Below are positions 1 to 8,550 of a stretch of 64,000 nucleotides of DNA, in pieces; within the stretch, counting starts at the first letter, position 1; each line of letters opens with the position of its first letter. The notes beneath the pieces were generated by a model. That model had not been told where the DNA came from and did not search any database. It saw only the letters and a list, made by a program, of their open reading frames with translations. Origin of the DNA: Streptomyces camponoticapitis (GTDB taxonomy: Bacteria > Actinomycetota > Actinomycetes > Streptomycetales > Streptomycetaceae); the NCBI RefSeq assembly GCF_014646115.1, contig NZ_BMMV01000001.1:550628-614627 (forward strand), given 5' to 3'. A program made the position numbers and the translations under genes.

Positions 1-231
1 ACGCCCGGAGTGCGTTTCACCGCCCTCGTGTGACGAGGGTTCGCCGGCTCCCGACAGTGACGGCCCGTCACATGACCGGGTCGGGCCGGGCCGTGGAGCC
101 CAGCTGGAGAGAGGAACCGCGCGCTCAGCACGCCGAGCGCCGCCGCGCGGCCGGGACCGGCGCGACGCGCGTACCGGGCGGCGCCAGGGCGACGATCGGC
201 TGCCTCCGACCCGGCGAGGGCGGGGCGAAGG
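1..231. other. Left-edge stretch with no supportable gene
   Basis: A short reading frame starting near position 30 has an arginine-rich composition typical of the wrong frame in GC-rich DNA. I see no ribosome binding site or recognisable motif. The stretch lies downstream of a minus-strand gene ending at 232. I see nothing else here. Confidence 0.5.
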
Positions 232-672
232 TCAGGCGTTCGCCAGGATCCTGCCCCCGAATTCCGTGTCGTCCGGCAGCTGTCGCTTGATCCGGTCGAG
301 GGCGTCCCGGAACCCCGCCCCGACTATGCCCGACTCGTAGGCCGCCCCGCCGCAGCGCAGTGTGAGGCTCAGCTCGGCGCGCCCCGAGGGCGAGCCCGAC
401 GGGCGCTCACCGAGCGTCAGCAGGCAGCTGAGCGTGGCCTGTTGGACCGTGCCGCCCGTGTTCACGGGCATGGGTATGTCCCACTCCAGCACGCAGGAGG
501 ACAGCACCCCGCCCGCCTCCGTGGCTTCCAGCACGGAGAAATCGGCTCCCTCGTAAGCAACTCCCCTGATGTGGGTGCGGACTTGCCGCCCGTCCGCGGT
601 GATCGCGATGGGTTCCGCACCGCGGCGGTCCCGATACCAACCCGCCCATGACTCCGTCGACTCCGCTGTCAT
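232..672 (-). CDS. Hypothetical protein, DUF6304-like
   Basis: A 146-residue cytosolic protein with no signal peptide or membrane segment. It starts near a tryptophan/tyrosine-rich stretch (WAGWYRDR, residues 10-17) and continues with mixed beta-strand-like sequence. I recognise the overall pattern as the actinobacterial DUF6304 family from memory, and no function is established. It is transcribed alone, about 100 bp from the next gene. The ATG at 672 is the only sensible start, but it has no good Shine-Dalgarno, so it may be read with a short leader. Coding character is convincing because composition and third-position GC match the neighbours. The family name is less certain. Confidence 0.72.
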   Translation of the reverse strand: MTAESTESWAGWYRDRRGAEPIAITADGRQVRTHIRGVAYEGADFSVLEATEAGGVLSSCVLEWDIPMPVNTGGTVQQATLSCLLTLGERPSGSPSGRAELSLTLRCGGAAYESGIVGAGFRDALDRIKRQLPDDTEFGGRILANA

Positions 673-771
673 GGCGCGGACTGTAGCGGTACGGGACCCT
701 CCACCGCCGCGTGGGTCACCGCTTGAGCAAGTCCGGGCCCCCGGCTCCGCTGTTTTCAGCCCTTCACCGCT

Positions 772-1350
772 TCACACCGTGCGGCCGTACGTCCTGACGA
801 CCACTCCGTTGCCGAAGGTGCGGTTGGACTCCAGGGCGAACTCCCGCTGGGCGAAGGCGGCGCCGAACATGGGCATCCCGGAGCCGAGAATGAGCGGGTA
901 CGTCTTGATGACCAGTTCGTCCACCTCGTCGATCAGCTCACCGGCGAGGTTGGCGCCGCCGCAGAGGTAGATCCCGAGACCTTCCTCCTTCTTCAGCTCC
1001 CTGACCCTGGCGGCGACGTCCCCGGAAACGATCTCCACGGCCGGGTCGGTGCCGGTGAGGGTCCGTGAGGCGACAAGCTGGCGCATGTGCGCGTACGGGC
1101 TGGTGACGCCCATCTCCAGGGCCAGTTCGTACGAGCCCCTGCCTTGGATGATCGTGTCGAACCGCTTGTTCTCCCGGTGGTCGATGCCGAGCGGCTGACG
1201 GCCTGGGGTCGGCAGAGTCTCCGGATACTCCTCCTTGAGGAAGCCGAAGAACTCCTCGTCGACGTAGCGGGTGAAGAAGTCCGCCTCGCCGCTGGGGTCG
1301 CCGATGAAACCGTCGATCGACACGGCGATGAAATACGTGAGCTTGCGCAA
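772..1350 (-). CDS. Dihydrofolate reductase family (RibD C-terminal) protein
   Basis: Encodes about 192 residues of the RibD-C/DHFR-like fold. The N-terminus LRKLTYFIAVSIDGFIGD is the usual first strand and loop, and the middle (IQGRGSYE) and the GGANLAGELIDEVDEL region carry the NADPH-binding pattern. Such proteins are NADPH-dependent reductases of unknown substrate. I place the start at a TTG (1348-1350), because an AGAGGA Shine-Dalgarno lies 5 nt upstream and the family's N-terminus begins there. An in-frame upstream start at 1443 would add 31 unlikely residues. It lies 158 bp downstream of the prenyl synthase gene on the same strand. Whether it belongs to the encapsulin transcript is unclear. 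Confidence 0.85.
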   Translation of the reverse strand: MRKLTYFIAVSIDGFIGDPSGEADFFTRYVDEEFFGFLKEEYPETLPTPGRQPLGIDHRENKRFDTIIQGRGSYELALEMGVTSPYAHMRQLVASRTLTGTDPAVEIVSGDVAARVRELKKEEGLGIYLCGGANLAGELIDEVDELVIKTYPLILGSGMPMFGAAFAQREFALESNRTFGNGVVVRTYGRTV

Positions 1351-1508
1351 GCCGGTCCTCTTTCGCGATGGGTGACAGAAGGTGTCACGGCCGGCGCACC
1401 CCGGATCCCGTCCGGAGTACGCGACCTTGACCACTTCACCCATAGTGCTTCACACGTAGTGGTCACGCAAGCTCTTTTCTCCCCGTCGGGCAGGGTCCGT
1501 TGAGCGGC

Positions 1509-2672
1509 CTAGTACGTACGCCGTGTGACGTATTCGGCCAAGGACAGCAGATCACCCGCCGCCGCCAGATCCGGTACCGCCAGGGACAGTTGGTGGACCG
1601 CGCGGGCCATCCGGTCCGCCGCCTGGGCCTGCGCCCAGTCACGTCCGCCGGCCCGCTCGACCGCCGAGGCGGCCCGCGCGACGGCGGCCTCGTCCATGGG
1701 CCGCCGGTAGAGATCCGCCAGTTCCTCGGCGGCCGGGTGCCCCGAGACCAGTGCGGCGACGACCGGCAGCGACTTCTTGTGGGCGACCAGATCGGCACCG
1801 GCCGGCTTGCCGGTCCGGTCCGGGTCGCCCCAGATCCCGATGAGATCGTCGATCAGCTGGAAGGCCAGCCCCGCCTCCCGGCCGAAGGCGTCGAGCGCCG
1901 CCACCGCCTCGTCGTCCCCGTCCGCGTAGAGCGCACCGAGGGCACACGAAGTGCCCAGCAGCGCACCGGTCTTGGCCGTCGCCATGGTCAGACACTCGTC
2001 CAGCGAGACATCGTTCGGCCCGCGCAGCTCCAGTGCGCAGTCCGTCTGCTGTCCGGCGCACAGCTCGATGATGCAGGCGGTGAGGCGTCCGGCGGCCGGG
2101 GACGACGCCGGATGGCGGTCCTCGGCCAGGAGCCGCAGCGCCAGCGCGTGCAGGGCGTCGCCGACGATGATCGCGTCGGTGGTACCGAAGACCGTCCAGG
2201 CCGTGGGCCGGTGTCTGCGGGTCGGGTCCTCGTCGATCACGTCGTCGTGCAGCAGGGTGAAGTTGTGGGCCAGCTCCACGGCGACCGCGGCCGGGACCGC
2301 GCGGTGCGGCTCTCCGCCGAGGGCCCGCGTCGCCGCCAGAACGAGGGCGGGTCTGATCGCCTTGCCCGCACCGCCCGACGCGAGCGATCCGTCGGCCTCC
2401 TGCCAGCCGAAGTGATATCTCGCGACGCGGCGTAAGGCAGGGGGCAACGACTCGACGGCCGCGCGCAGTTCGGGCTGGACGACGCTACGCGAACGCTCCA
2501 GGAGCGCCACGGCCTCGTGGCCATCGGTGGCGGCATCCGTGCTGGTCATGGTCGGGGTCACTTCCTCTGCGGCGGACTGGGGAACCAGGAGGGGAGCCGG
2601 GTCGTGTGCGGACCCGGCTCGGCGCGCGCGGGTGGGGCCCGGCCGTACGGACGGACACGCTCCGGGCCCCAT
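1509..2672 (-). CDS. Polyprenyl diphosphate synthase, probable encapsulin cargo
   Basis: An E-isoprenyl diphosphate synthase that condenses allylic diphosphates with isopentenyl diphosphate. The first Asp-rich motif is HDDVIDED (around residue 142). The second is DDLIGIWGD (around 275-283), followed by GKPAGADL and KKS, a variant common in actinobacterial enzymes. Starting at ATG 2672 gives 387 residues. GAGAGG lies 5 nt upstream of it, and it falls 14 nt after the encapsulin stop. Residues 1-41 are then a Pro/Ala/Arg-rich, probably disordered tail. A shorter start at 2549 (346 residues) has a poorly spaced site. Family 2 encapsulin cargo is known to load through disordered terminal domains, so the tail and the operon suggest encapsulation. 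Product chain length cannot be read from the sequence. Confidence 0.9.
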   Translation of the reverse strand: MGPGACPSVRPGPTRARRAGSAHDPAPLLVPQSAAEEVTPTMTSTDAATDGHEAVALLERSRSVVQPELRAAVESLPPALRRVARYHFGWQEADGSLASGGAGKAIRPALVLAATRALGGEPHRAVPAAVAVELAHNFTLLHDDVIDEDPTRRHRPTAWTVFGTTDAIIVGDALHALALRLLAEDRHPASSPAAGRLTACIIELCAGQQTDCALELRGPNDVSLDECLTMATAKTGALLGTSCALGALYADGDDEAVAALDAFGREAGLAFQLIDDLIGIWGDPDRTGKPAGADLVAHKKSLPVVAALVSGHPAAEELADLYRRPMDEAAVARAASAVERAGGRDWAQAQAADRMARAVHQLSLAVPDLAAAGDLLSLAEYVTRRTY

Positions 2673-2686
2673 CCGCGCCTCTCGGC

Positions 2687-4093
2687 TCAGCCCCAGCGGC
2701 TCACTTCCACGTTCTCCAGGACGCCGAGGGCGTCCGGCACGAGGATCGCGGCCGAGTAGTAGGCGGTGACCAGGTACGAGATGATCGCCTGTTCGTCGAT
2801 GCCCATGAACCGGACCGACATGCTCGGCTCGATCTCGTCCGGGATGCCGCTCTGCTGAAGGCCGACGACCCCCTGCTCCGTCTCGCCCGTACGCATACAG
2901 ATGATCGATGTCGTCCGGGCGTCGGAGACCGGGATCTTGTCGCAGGGGAAGATCGGCACACCGCGCCAGGCCGGCACATGGGTGCCCGCGACATCCACCG
3001 TGGCCGGATTGAGCCCCCGCTTGTTGCACTCGCGTCCGAAGGCGGCGATGGCCCGCGGATGCGCGAGGAACAACTTCGAGCCACGGCGGCGCGACAGCAG
3101 CTCGTCCATGTCGTCGGGGGTGGGCGCGCCGTCGTGCGGCTGGATGCGCTGCCCGTAGTCGCAGTTGTTCAGCAGGCCGAACTCCCGGTGGTTCACCAGC
3201 TCGTACTCCTGGCGCTCACGCAGCGCCTCGACCGTGAGCCGCAACTGCTGTTCGGTCTGGTTCATCGGCTGGTTGTAGAGGTCGGCGACCCTGCTGTGGA
3301 CCTTCAGCACGGTCTGCGCGACGCTCAGCTCGTACTCCCGCGGCGCCCCCTCGTAGTCCACGAACGTATGAGGCACCACGGCCTCGCCCACATGGCCGGC
3401 GGAGAGGTCGATCGCCGCCTCGCCGTACTTGTTGGTGCGCTGCTCCGGGATGGACGCGAGGCTGTCCAGGTGCCTGCGGAGCGGCTCCGCCCGCTCCGCC
3501 AGGTTCAGCACGTCCTGCCGCGTCAGCACCAGCACCGTGCAGGCCGTCGCCGCACGTGCCGTGTACTGCCAGGTGGCGTCGCCGTCGACCAGTGCCTGAT
3601 CGCCGAAGTACGCCCCGTCGGCGAGCACGCCGAGCACCGTCTCGTCCCCGTAGGGCCCCTCCCCCACCTTCTCCACCTTGCCGTGGGCCAGCAGGTAGAC
3701 CCGGTCCGCCGGATCGCCGGAGGCTGCCACGGTCTGGCCCGCCTCGAACTCCCGCTGCTCGCAGCGGTTCGCCAGCTCGGACAGGACCTCCTCGTCCTCG
3801 AAATCACGCAGCGCCGGCAGCTCGCCCAGCTCCGCCGGGACGACCGCCACCCGGCCGCCCGTCTGCACGAACGTCACGCGCCCGTCGCCGACCGCATAAC
3901 TGAGCCGTCGGTTCACCCGGTACGTACCGCCCTGCACCTGCACCCACGGCAGCATCCGCAGCAGCCACCGCGAGCTGATTTCCTGCATCTGCGGAGCTGA
4001 CTTCGTGGTGGTCGCCAGGTTCCGCGCCGCGGCCGTCCCCAGGCTCTGCTGGGAAGGCGGCTCAACCGTACGGACCTCGTCACCAACCGACAT
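2687..4093 (-). CDS. Family 2B encapsulin shell protein with cyclic-nucleotide-binding-like domain
   Basis: Encodes 468 residues. An N-arm/early shell segment (1-99) is followed by a cNMP-binding-like domain at about 100-205 ([14 protein letters not shown], then [10 protein letters not shown]) and by the rest of the HK97-type shell from about 215 on ([41 protein letters not shown]). This layout is the family 2B encapsulin, in which the nucleotide-binding domain is inserted in the shell fold. The usual arginine of the phosphate-binding cassette appears replaced ([12 protein letters not shown]), so canonical cAMP binding is doubtful. ATG 4093 has GAGAGGGAG 5 nt upstream. The shell should self-assemble into a cytosolic compartment, and the prenyl synthase directly downstream is the obvious cargo. 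No terpene cyclase is adjacent, unlike 2-methylisoborneol loci. Confidence 0.93.
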   Translation of the reverse strand: MSVGDEVRTVEPPSQQSLGTAAARNLATTTKSAPQMQEISSRWLLRMLPWVQVQGGTYRVNRRLSYAVGDGRVTFVQTGGRVAVVPAELGELPALRDFEDEEVLSELANRCEQREFEAGQTVAASGDPADRVYLLAHGKVEKVGEGPYGDETVLGVLADGAYFGDQALVDGDATWQYTARAATACTVLVLTRQDVLNLAERAEPLRRHLDSLASIPEQRTNKYGEAAIDLSAGHVGEAVVPHTFVDYEGAPREYELSVAQTVLKVHSRVADLYNQPMNQTEQQLRLTVEALRERQEYELVNHREFGLLNNCDYGQRIQPHDGAPTPDDMDELLSRRRGSKLFLAHPRAIAAFGRECNKRGLNPATVDVAGTHVPAWRGVPIFPCDKIPVSDARTTSIICMRTGETEQGVVGLQQSGIPDEIEPSMSVRFMGIDEQAIISYLVTAYYSAAILVPDALGVLENVEVSRWG

Positions 4094-4349
4094 GAGTCTC
4101 CCTCTCAATCATGGGCTGACCTGCGTGAACAAGCCTTTCACCAGCTCCAGTCGGCACGCCATCACACAAATGAGTGGGACTGGATCACGGTCGTCGGGGC
4201 ACATTTGCGGTTCCTGTCATCAACGGTCAGTCGCGGCCGAAAGTGACCGGAATGGCTCGTACAGCGTGCGAATTGATGGTCCACTCCACGGTGTTCGGGG
4301 AATAGCCAGCGATACGAAACGCTCCACATCCACCCGTCAAGGAGGCGAC
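4094..4349. other. Divergent promoter region, encapsulin versus amidase
   Basis: These 256 bp separate two genes read outwards. The stretch is less GC-rich than its surroundings and must hold both promoters. It ends in AAGGAGG at 4339-4345 for the plus-strand gene. I could not assign clear -10/-35 pairs or operators. Confidence 0.5.
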
Positions 4350-4940
4350 ATGGCCACCCCCATGTCTGCGAGCAGCTTCATCCGCGCGCTGAAGGACGAG
4401 GGTCTGACCGTCGTCGAGGTCGGCGACTGGCGCACACACAACCGCAACCACGTCGGGCCCTGGGGCCCGGTCCACGGCGTGATGATCCACCACACGGTCA
4501 CCAAGGGCACCGCCAACACCGTCCGTATCTGTCGTGACGGCTACTCCGGACTCCCCGGGCCGCTGTGCCACGGCGTCATCGCCAAGGACGGCAAGGTCCA
4601 TCTGGTCGGCTACGGCCGGGCCAACCACGCCGGAAGCGGCGACGACGACGTCCTGCGGGCCGTGATCGCCGAGAGGGCCCTGCCGGCGGACAACGAGGCC
4701 AACACGGACGGCAACAGGCACTTCTACGGCTTCGAGTGCGAGAACCTGGGCGACGGCAAGGACCCGTGGCCCGCGGTCCAGGTCGAGGCCATGGAGGCCG
4801 CGGCGGCGGCCGTCTGCCGGGTCCACAAATGGAACGCCCCCTCGGTCATCGGCCACCTGGAGTGGCAGCCGGGCAAGATCGACCCCCGTGGCGTCTCCAT
4901 GGCCGGTCTGCGCCGACGGATCGACGAGCGGCTGAGCTGA
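4350..4940 (+). CDS. N-acetylmuramoyl-L-alanine amidase, T7-lysozyme/PGRP type, no signal peptide
   Basis: Encodes 196 residues of the zinc amidase_2 fold, which cleaves the lactyl-L-alanine bond in peptidoglycan. Zinc-site motifs are visible: MIHHT (His47/48), then GHLEWQPGKIDP with the second His and the terminal Asp ligand. FYGFECENLGDG is the usual central strand. The start at ATG 4350 follows AAGGAGG by 5 nt. There is no signal peptide or membrane segment, so the enzyme is cytosolic unless released by lysis or carried by another route. That is typical of phage endolysins and of some domesticated actinobacterial copies. It is divergent from the encapsulin gene, whose product is also of viral fold. 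No other phage gene is present. Confidence 0.9.
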   Translation: MATPMSASSFIRALKDEGLTVVEVGDWRTHNRNHVGPWGPVHGVMIHHTVTKGTANTVRICRDGYSGLPGPLCHGVIAKDGKVHLVGYGRANHAGSGDDDVLRAVIAERALPADNEANTDGNRHFYGFECENLGDGKDPWPAVQVEAMEAAAAAVCRVHKWNAPSVIGHLEWQPGKIDPRGVSMAGLRRRIDERLS

Positions 4941-5014
4941 GGGCTGGGGGTGTCTTGCCGACCAGGCCGGATCAGGGAGCGGGGTCCGGGCCGCGCCGGA
5001 CCCACAATGGATGT

Positions 5015-6013
5015 GTGACCCCGGAAGCGCTCGACCTCGCCGCCCTGCGGCCACGGCTGCCGTCGCCCCTGCGGGCGGTCGAGGACGAGCGCTTCACCCG
5101 CCGCGGCGTACGGCTGCTGCTGAAGCGGGACGATCTGATCCACCCCGCGCTGCCGGGCAACAAATGGCGGAAACTCGAACCGAATCTGAGGGCCGCCGCC
5201 GACGGCGGCCACCGCGTCCTGCTGACCTTCGGCGGCGCGTACTCCAACCATCTGCGCGCCACCGCCGCCGCGGGGCGGCTGCTCGGCCTCGCGACGGTCG
5301 GCGTGGTACGGGGCCACGAGCTGGCCGCCCGCCCGCTGAATCCCTCCCTCGCCCGGTGCGTCGCCGACGGTATGCGCCTGCACTTCGTCGACCGGGCGAC
5401 CTACCGCCGCAAGGCGGAGCCCTCCGTACTGGGGGCGCTGCTGACCGCCGCCGTCGACGGCCTCCCGGTGCCCCGTGAGCGCGTGTACGTCGTCCCCGAG
5501 GGCGGCAGCAACTCCCTTGCCGCGCGCGGCTGTACGGCCCTAGGGCAGGAGCTGCGCGGCGTGGCGGACGTGGTGGGTGTGGCCTGCGGCACCGGCGGCA
5601 CCCTCGCGGGCCTGGCCGCCGGTCTCGCCCCCGGGCAGCGCGCCGTCGGCTTCCCCGTGCTGAAGGGCGGCTTCCTGGCCGGTGAGGTCCGCGCGCTCCA
5701 GCTGGCGGCGTTCGGCGGCCCCCGGGGCGACTGGTGTCTCGACGAACGCTTCCACGGCGGCGGCTACGCCCGTACGACACCCTCCCTCGACGCCTTCGCC
5801 GCCGGTTTCGAGGACCGGCACGGCCTCCCGGTCGAGCGCCTCTACGTGGCCAAGATGCTCCTCGGGCTGACCACTCTGGCCGAGGAGGGTGCCTTCCCGC
5901 CGGGCAGCACGGTGGCCGCCGTGGTCACCGGACGGCCGGAGCCGGCCGGCGAGGCCCGGACGGACGGCGGGGATCAGCCGGCCGACGCGGATCAGTCGGA
6001 TTCTTCCCGGTAG
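5015..6013 (+). CDS. PLP-dependent D-cysteine desulfhydrase / ACC deaminase family enzyme
   Basis: Encodes 332 residues of the fold-II PLP family. The lysine is in PGNKWRKLE (around residue 50), LTFGGAYSNHLRA follows, and the glycine-rich phosphate loop is GTGGT (around 190). Members deaminate 1-aminocyclopropane-1-carboxylate or desulfhydrate D-cysteine; sequence alone does not choose between them. The GTG at 5015 is preferred since it begins just before the conserved N-terminus. The Shine-Dalgarno is weak. The 3' end overlaps the convergent antiporter gene by 22 bp, and the last ~20 residues are an acidic tail. It stands 74 bp after the amidase gene and may share its transcript. Confidence 0.86.
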   Translation: MTPEALDLAALRPRLPSPLRAVEDERFTRRGVRLLLKRDDLIHPALPGNKWRKLEPNLRAAADGGHRVLLTFGGAYSNHLRATAAAGRLLGLATVGVVRGHELAARPLNPSLARCVADGMRLHFVDRATYRRKAEPSVLGALLTAAVDGLPVPRERVYVVPEGGSNSLAARGCTALGQELRGVADVVGVACGTGGTLAGLAAGLAPGQRAVGFPVLKGGFLAGEVRALQLAAFGGPRGDWCLDERFHGGGYARTTPSLDAFAAGFEDRHGLPVERLYVAKMLLGLTTLAEEGAFPPGSTVAAVVTGRPEPAGEARTDGGDQPADADQSDSSR

Positions 6014-7590
6014 GCCGCCGCCTCCTCCAGGTCCAGCCGGCGCAGCAGCGTACGCAGCATCTCGTCGTCGATCCGCCGCTCGTCGCGCAGTGTCACGAAG
6101 ACATCGCGTTCGGCCCCGATCATCTCCCTCGACAGCCGCCGGTAGGTGTGGTCGGCGGATTCGCCGGTGATCTCGTTGACCGTGCCGAGCCGTTCCCACA
6201 CGGAGTTGCGCCGCCGCTCCAGCACGTTGCGGAGCCGTTCCACGAGGGGCTCGGCGAGTGCGTTGCGTTCGTCGGAGAGCAGTTCGTCCAGCCGCCGCTC
6301 CGCCGCCAGCGACGCCCGGCTCTGCGCCTGCGCCTCCGCCAGCGTCTCGGCGTACCGGTCACGCCCCGGCAGCTTCAGCTTCCTGATCAGCACGGGCAGG
6401 GTGAGGCCCTGGACGACGAGTGTGCCGATGACGGTCGTGAACGTCAGGAAGAGGACGAGGTTACGGGCCGGGAAGTCGTCGCCGTCGTGGACGGTCAGTG
6501 GGATGGAGAAGGCGATGGCCAGCGACACCACGCCGCGCATGCCCGCCCAGCCGACGATGAGCGGCGCCTTCCAGTTGGTGTCCGGTTCCCGTTCCCTGAT
6601 CCGCCGCGACAGCCAGCGTGGCACGAAGGTCGCCGGATAGACCCAGATGTAGCGGACCAGGACGACGGTGACGAACACCCCGACGGCGTAGCCGGCGACC
6701 TCCATGCCTCCGTAGGAGCCGAGCCCCTTCAGTACATAGGGCAGTTGGAGCCCGATCAGGGCGAAGACGACGGACTCCAGGACGAAGGAGACCATCCTCC
6801 ACACCGCGTCCTCCTGGAGCCGGGTCGCGAAGTCGACCTGCCAGGACCGGTGTCCGAGGTAGAGCCCGACCACGACGACGGCCAGCACACCGGACGCGCC
6901 GACCTGTTCGGCCGCCGCGTAGGCGACGAAGGGGATGAGCAGCGAGAGCGTGTTCTGGAGCAGCGCCTCACGAAGGTGCGTACGGAGCCAGTGGAGCGGC
7001 ACCATCAGTACGAGGCCGACGCCGATGCCTCCCAAGGAGGCCAGGGCGAACTCGCCGATCCCGCCGGCCCAGCTCGCCCCTTCCCCGACGGCCGCGGCGA
7101 GCGCCACCTTGAACGCGGTGATCGCGGTCGCGTCGTTCACCAGCGACTCGCCCTGCAGGATCGTCGTTATCCGGCTCGGCAGCCCGAGCTTGCGGGCGAT
7201 CGCGGTGGCGGCCACCGCGTCCGGCGGCGCGATGACCGCGCCGAGCACCAGCGCGGCGGTCAGTGGCAGGTCGGGGATGAAGAGATACGCGAGATAGCCG
7301 ACGGCGAGCGTCGCGAAGAGGACGTAGCCCACGGAGAGCAGACCGACGGCCCGCAGATTGGCCCGCAGGTCCAGGTACGAGCTGTCCACGGCGGCCATGT
7401 GCAGCAAGGGCGGCAGCAGCAGCGGCAGGACGACGTCCGGGTCGAGCACATAGCTGGGCACGCCCGGGAGGTACGCGGCGCCAAGTCCCGCCGTGACGAG
7501 CAGCAGCGGAGGCGGCACGGGCGTCCTTCTGGCCGCCGCCGCGATCACCGCGCTTACCGCCACCAGGGCGATCAGCTGCAACGGGTCCAT
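5992..7590 (-). CDS. Na+/H+ antiporter (CPA1/NhaP type)
   Basis: Encodes 532 residues: about a dozen membrane helices over residues 1-410, then a charged cytosolic tail rich in Glu and Arg. The signature GAVIAPPDAVAATAIAR and ESLVNDATA motifs carry the paired aspartates of CPA1 exchangers, and AGMRGVVSLAIAFSIPL is the later conserved helix. It exchanges cytosolic Na+ (or K+) for protons across the plasma membrane. ATG 7590 has GGAGG 8 nt upstream. The divergent neighbour, 36 bp away, is a UBP-type zinc finger, a domain that in related bacteria is found next to such antiporters and sometimes fused to them. The gene overlaps the convergent PLP enzyme by 22 bp. Confidence 0.92.
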   Translation of the reverse strand: MDPLQLIALVAVSAVIAAAARRTPVPPPLLLVTAGLGAAYLPGVPSYVLDPDVVLPLLLPPLLHMAAVDSSYLDLRANLRAVGLLSVGYVLFATLAVGYLAYLFIPDLPLTAALVLGAVIAPPDAVAATAIARKLGLPSRITTILQGESLVNDATAITAFKVALAAAVGEGASWAGGIGEFALASLGGIGVGLVLMVPLHWLRTHLREALLQNTLSLLIPFVAYAAAEQVGASGVLAVVVVGLYLGHRSWQVDFATRLQEDAVWRMVSFVLESVVFALIGLQLPYVLKGLGSYGGMEVAGYAVGVFVTVVLVRYIWVYPATFVPRWLSRRIREREPDTNWKAPLIVGWAGMRGVVSLAIAFSIPLTVHDGDDFPARNLVLFLTFTTVIGTLVVQGLTLPVLIRKLKLPGRDRYAETLAEAQAQSRASLAAERRLDELLSDERNALAEPLVERLRNVLERRRNSVWERLGTVNEITGESADHTYRRLSREMIGAERDVFVTLRDERRIDDEMLRTLLRRLDLEEAAAYREESD

Positions 7591-7626
7591 CGCACGGTCC
7601 TCCACTAGCGTCGTAATCTGGCCATC

Positions 7627-7887
7627 ATGAGTGAGTGCCAGCACGTTGCCGACCTCCCACGCCCCGAGGCAGTGCCGCTGAACGACACGTGCCTGGAGTG
7701 TCTGGAGTCCGGCAGCCACCACGTACAGCTGCGGCTCTGTCTGGTCTGCGGACATGTGGGGTGCTGCGACTCGTCGCAACACCGACACGCCTCGCAGCAT
7801 TTCAGGGACACGGGCCACCCCGTGATGCGTACCTTCGAAGAGGGCGAGACATGGCGATGGTGCTTTGTCGACGGTTCGATCGTCTGA
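7627..7887 (+). CDS. UBP-type zinc finger protein
   Basis: An 86-residue protein made almost entirely of one ZnF-UBP domain. The Cys/His ligands are spread over CQH, CLECL, CLVCGHVGCCD, HRHASQH and TGHPV. In eukaryotes this fold binds the C-terminal Gly-Gly of ubiquitin. Streptomyces lacks ubiquitin, so the ligand is unknown; binding a protein C-terminus is an inference. It is divergent from the Na+/H+ antiporter with a 36-bp gap holding both promoters, which suggests joint function or control. The start at ATG 7627 is unambiguous, and no membrane segment is present. Confidence 0.88.
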   Translation: MSECQHVADLPRPEAVPLNDTCLECLESGSHHVQLRLCLVCGHVGCCDSSQHRHASQHFRDTGHPVMRTFEEGETWRWCFVDGSIV

Positions 7888-8136
7888 GGCCTGGGTACGT
7901 CAACCATCCGCCCGTTCTTCGCAATTGATTGCCGCACACCCCTAGCCACTGTCCGTGCACATATGCCTACTATGAGTAACTGACAGCTCGGCCCCGGCCC
8001 GGGGGTCCCTGCGACACGGGACCATGGATCGCGATAGCGTCGCCAGTCCAGACCGGCTGCGTACCGACTACGTACCGCAAGGCTTCGGGTTTCCCTTCCC
8101 GGAGCCCTGAAAGCTTGTGCCACCTTGGAGGTGAGG

Positions 8137-8550
8137 GTGTCCCAGATCGCAGGCGAGCCCGGGACCCAGGACTTCGTGGAAGTCCGGCTGCCCGCTGCGG
8201 GTGCCTACCTGTCCGTGCTGCGTACGGCCACGGCCGGACTGGCAGCACGTTTGGACTTCACCCTCGACGAGATCGAGGACCTGCGCATCGCGGTCGACGA
8301 GGCCTGCGCGATCCTGCTGCAACAGGCCCTACCGGGTTCCGTCCTCAGCTGTGTGTTCCGGCTGATCGACGACTCTCTCGAGGTGACCGTCTCGGCGCCG
8401 ACGACCGACGGGCGCGCGCCCGAGCGGGACACGTTCGCGTGGACGGTGCTCTCGGCGCTCGCGGGCAAGGTCGACGCGACGGTCGCCGACGACCGCACGG
8501 TCGCCATCAGCCTGTACAAGCAGCGCGGCGCGGGACCCGGGCCGGCGTGA
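8137..8550 (+). CDS. rshA: Anti-sigma factor / serine kinase, RshA (UshX/PrsH) type
   Basis: A 137-residue GHKL ATPase-fold protein of the RsbW class. The N-box is IEDLRIAVDEACAILLQ (around residue 50), with a truncated downstream ATP-lid region. It binds and inhibits the SigB-type factor encoded next. I choose GTG 8137 because GGAGGT lies 4 nt upstream; a TTG at 8125 lies inside that site. The stop codon overlaps the next gene's start (GTGA), indicating translational coupling. From memory this is the S. coelicolor rshA/ushX-sigH pair, where the kinase controls osmotic and developmental SigH activity. The symbol rests on synteny and sequence recall. Confidence 0.85.
   Translation: MSQIAGEPGTQDFVEVRLPAAGAYLSVLRTATAGLAARLDFTLDEIEDLRIAVDEACAILLQQALPGSVLSCVFRLIDDSLEVTVSAPTTDGRAPERDTFAWTVLSALAGKVDATVADDRTVAISLYKQRGAGPGPA

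Noticed and set aside
30..290. Short plus-strand frame at the left edge
   Set aside because: Arg-rich wrong-frame composition, no ribosome binding site, and partial overlap with the DUF6304-like gene.
4350..4940. Prophage remnant signalled by the amidase
   Set aside because: No integrase, portal, terminase, tail gene or attachment site lies nearby; the encapsulin and amidase alone do not make a prophage.
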